A DNA stretch of 6,052 nt, taken from positions 1-6,052 of the forward strand of contig CAAFYG010000107.1 of NCBI GenBank assembly GCA_900767195.1, in the 5' to 3' direction. Origin of the DNA: Clostridia bacterium. GTDB lineage: Bacteria > Bacillota > Clostridia > Christensenellales > Borkfalkiaceae. The notes beneath the pieces were generated by a model. It was not told the origin of the DNA and searched no databases. It was given only the letters and a program-made list of their open reading frames with translations. The translations under genes and the position numbers were made by a program. This document shows positions 4,872 to 6,052 of this stretch, in pieces. How positions within the stretch are numbered: the stretch's first letter is position 1; the number at the start of each line of letters is the position of its first letter.

Positions 4872-6052
4872 ATGGCAACAAAAAAATACGAAAACGCGGA
4901 AAAAGTAACGGAGCTTCTGGGGGCGGGCGGCTTGAAAAACGCCGGCGAGCGGTTACTTTCTTCGGAAAAACAGCTTTCCGAGATTTTGAAAAAACTTACC
5001 GCGCTTGAAGAACAGCGCGATCGCGCGGAAGCGGAAGAAAAGCGGATCGCGGAAGAAAAAGCGCAGGCGGCGCGGGCGGAAGAAGAACGCACGGCTACGG
5101 AAGAGTCGGCGCAAGAATCCGAAAAAGCGGCGGCGGAAACCACCGCGAAACAGGCGGAAGAAACGGAAAAACAAGTTTCTGCCGAAGAAAAAACGGAAAA
5201 AGCGGCGGAAAAAACGACGGAAAAAGCGACGGAAAAAGCGAATCGCGAATCTGCCGCAGAAGTCGCGGAAGCCGCGGAAAAAAGCGAATCGAAAAAACCG
5301 GCAAAGACATCCCTAAAAGCGGTGAAGACGGCTTCCGAAGAGGATAAGCCGGCGGAAGAAACCGCGCCTCACGCGGAAGAAACGAAAGAGCCGAAAGCCG
5401 CCGAAAACGCGGAAGAGACGAAGAACGCAGGCACGACGGAAGCAAGCGAAACAAAGGCGGAAGAAAAAACGCCCGCTCCCGCGCCCGCGGCGAAAGCGGA
5501 AGAAAAACCGACGGAAAAAGCGGCTGCGAAAGCAGAAGAGCCGAAGAAACCTTCTACGCCTTCGTATATTGTGCGGCGCGCTTCCGACGCGCCCGCATCC
5601 GCCGCGCCCGCGGCTCGCCCCGCAGGAGCGAAACGTCCGCCGATGCGTTTTGTAAACGGTCAGGCGGTGGGCGTATACGTGGCGAAACCCGGCACGGAAA
5701 ACAACGATAAGCCTTCGTATCGTTCGGGCGGCGCAAATTCGTTCCGTCCTAGGGGGGATAAGCCGTTCCCTCAGAGATCGGGCGCGGGTTCGCCGCAATT
5801 CAAGCCGAGAACGGGGGCAGTTGCCGCTCCCATTCTCCCGAAAGAGAATACGAAAACCCCTTCCAAAAAGAAATTCGAAAAAACGTACGTTGAAAAACGC
5901 CCCGTATCCCGCTACACCCTTCAAAAGCAGCAGGGCATGACGGTGGAATATTTCGACGAGGACAAGACGGGTTACAGAAAAGTCCGCTTGCCGAAAAAGG
6001 CGAAAAAGGCGGATATTGCTGCCATCAAGATCGATCATGCAGTGGTCACCAC
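4872..6052 (+). CDS. infB: Translation initiation factor IF-2, N-terminal part (truncated by window end)
   Basis: The frame is open from the ATG at 4872 to the last base: 393 complete codons, no stop. IF-2 is the GTPase that brings initiator tRNA to the ribosome, but the GTPase and tRNA-binding domains lie beyond the window. The identification therefore rests on operon position and on the closing segment (VRLPKKAKKADIAAIKID, about 371-388), which resembles the sequence just before the conserved IF2_N domain. Residues 1-45 are probably helical. Residues 45-225 are dominated by Glu, Ala, Lys and Thr, with predicted coiled-coil or disordered character. Residues 230-345 switch to basic, Pro/Arg/Gly/Ser-rich sequence (PPMRFVNGQAVGVYVAKPG, SFRPRGDKPFPQR). 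Long, variable N-termini are known in IF-2. AAGGAG at 4854-4859 lies 12 bases before the ATG, a rather long spacing. Alanine is coded mostly by GCG and glutamate mostly by GAA. Confidence 0.9.
   Translation, partial: MATKKYENAEKVTELLGAGGLKNAGERLLSSEKQLSEILKKLTALEEQRDRAEAEEKRIAEEKAQAARAEEERTATEESAQESEKAAAETTAKQAEETEKQVSAEEKTEKAAEKTTEKATEKANRESAAEVAEAAEKSESKKPAKTSLKAVKTASEEDKPAEETAPHAEETKEPKAAENAEETKNAGTTEASETKAEEKTPAPAPAAKAEEKPTEKAAAKAEEPKKPSTPSYIVRRASDAPASAAPAARPAGAKRPPMRFVNGQAVGVYVAKPGTENNDKPSYRSGGANSFRPRGDKPFPQRSGAGSPQFKPRTGAVAAPILPKENTKTPSKKKFEKTYVEKRPVSRYTLQKQQGMTVEYFDEDKTGYRKVRLPKKAKKADIAAIKIDHAVVT
5193..5240 (+). repeat. infB: Four tandem 12-base repeats inside infB
   Basis: Four in-frame units, each ACGGAAAAAGCG or a version with one or two changes (second unit GCGGAAAAAACG), encode TEKA-AEKT-TEKA-TEKA at residues 108-123. 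They lie in the Glu/Ala/Lys-rich N-terminal region. Such in-frame units can expand or contract without breaking the gene. Confidence 0.8.

Noticed and set aside
5005..6038. Open frames on both strands within the infB region (for example 5005-5316 plus and 5313-6038 minus)
   Set aside because: The translations are runs of Arg/Lys or Arg/Phe produced by the repetitive GCG-GAA-AAA composition of infB; the infB frame itself is continuous to the window end.
6041..6051. Short near-palindrome GTGGTCACCAC at the right edge, considered as adapter or site
   Set aside because: It does not match the adapter reverse complement and reads in frame as Val-Val-Thr-Thr, which fits IF-2 at this point.

Overview
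The window looks like the end of a metagenomic or draft-genome contig from a low-to-mid GC Gram-positive bacterium, most likely an uncultured Clostridia-type member of the Bacillota. Three things support this: the gene order rimP-nusA-rnpM(ylxR)-ylxQ-infB, which is the Bacillota form of this operon; a NusA that ends after its KH domains without the C-terminal repeats of the E. coli protein; and an upstream lipoprotein with MBG-like repeats. A finer placement such as Christensenellales is only an impression. The first 12 bases equal the 3' end of the Illumina TruSeq adapter and are probably not genomic.

Layout, all on the + strand. Positions 13-318 hold the 3' end of an unidentified membrane protein. 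After a 34-base gap with a good ribosome binding site comes a 653-residue lipoprotein (353-2314) with a signal peptide, a Gly/Glu-rich linker, two MBG-like beta domains and a C-terminal region of about 450 residues that I do not recognise. The 167-base gap at 2315-2481 holds a weak terminator-like hairpin overlapping the lipoprotein stop, a near-consensus sigma-A-type promoter with an extended -10, and a strong leader hairpin of 12 to 17 base pairs just before the rimP ribosome binding site.

From 2482 to the window end runs the transcription/translation operon. It encodes RimP (30S maturation), NusA (pausing, termination and antitermination), RnpM (RNase P RNA-associated protein), YlxQ (L7Ae-like RNA-binding protein) and the first 393 codons of IF-2. 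The last four genes are tightly packed: nusA and rnpM share one base, rnpM overlaps ylxQ, and infB starts 4 bases after ylxQ. The operon couples RNA polymerase control, RNA processing and translation initiation. No stretch over 300 bases lacks a gene.

There is no sign of a mobile element, CRISPR array, tRNA or rRNA gene, and I see no convincing undescribed system. The items most worth a second look are the leader hairpin, the unassigned lipoprotein C-terminus, and the Glu/Ala/Lys-rich disordered extensions on NusA (C-terminal), YlxQ (N-terminal) and IF-2 (N-terminal).
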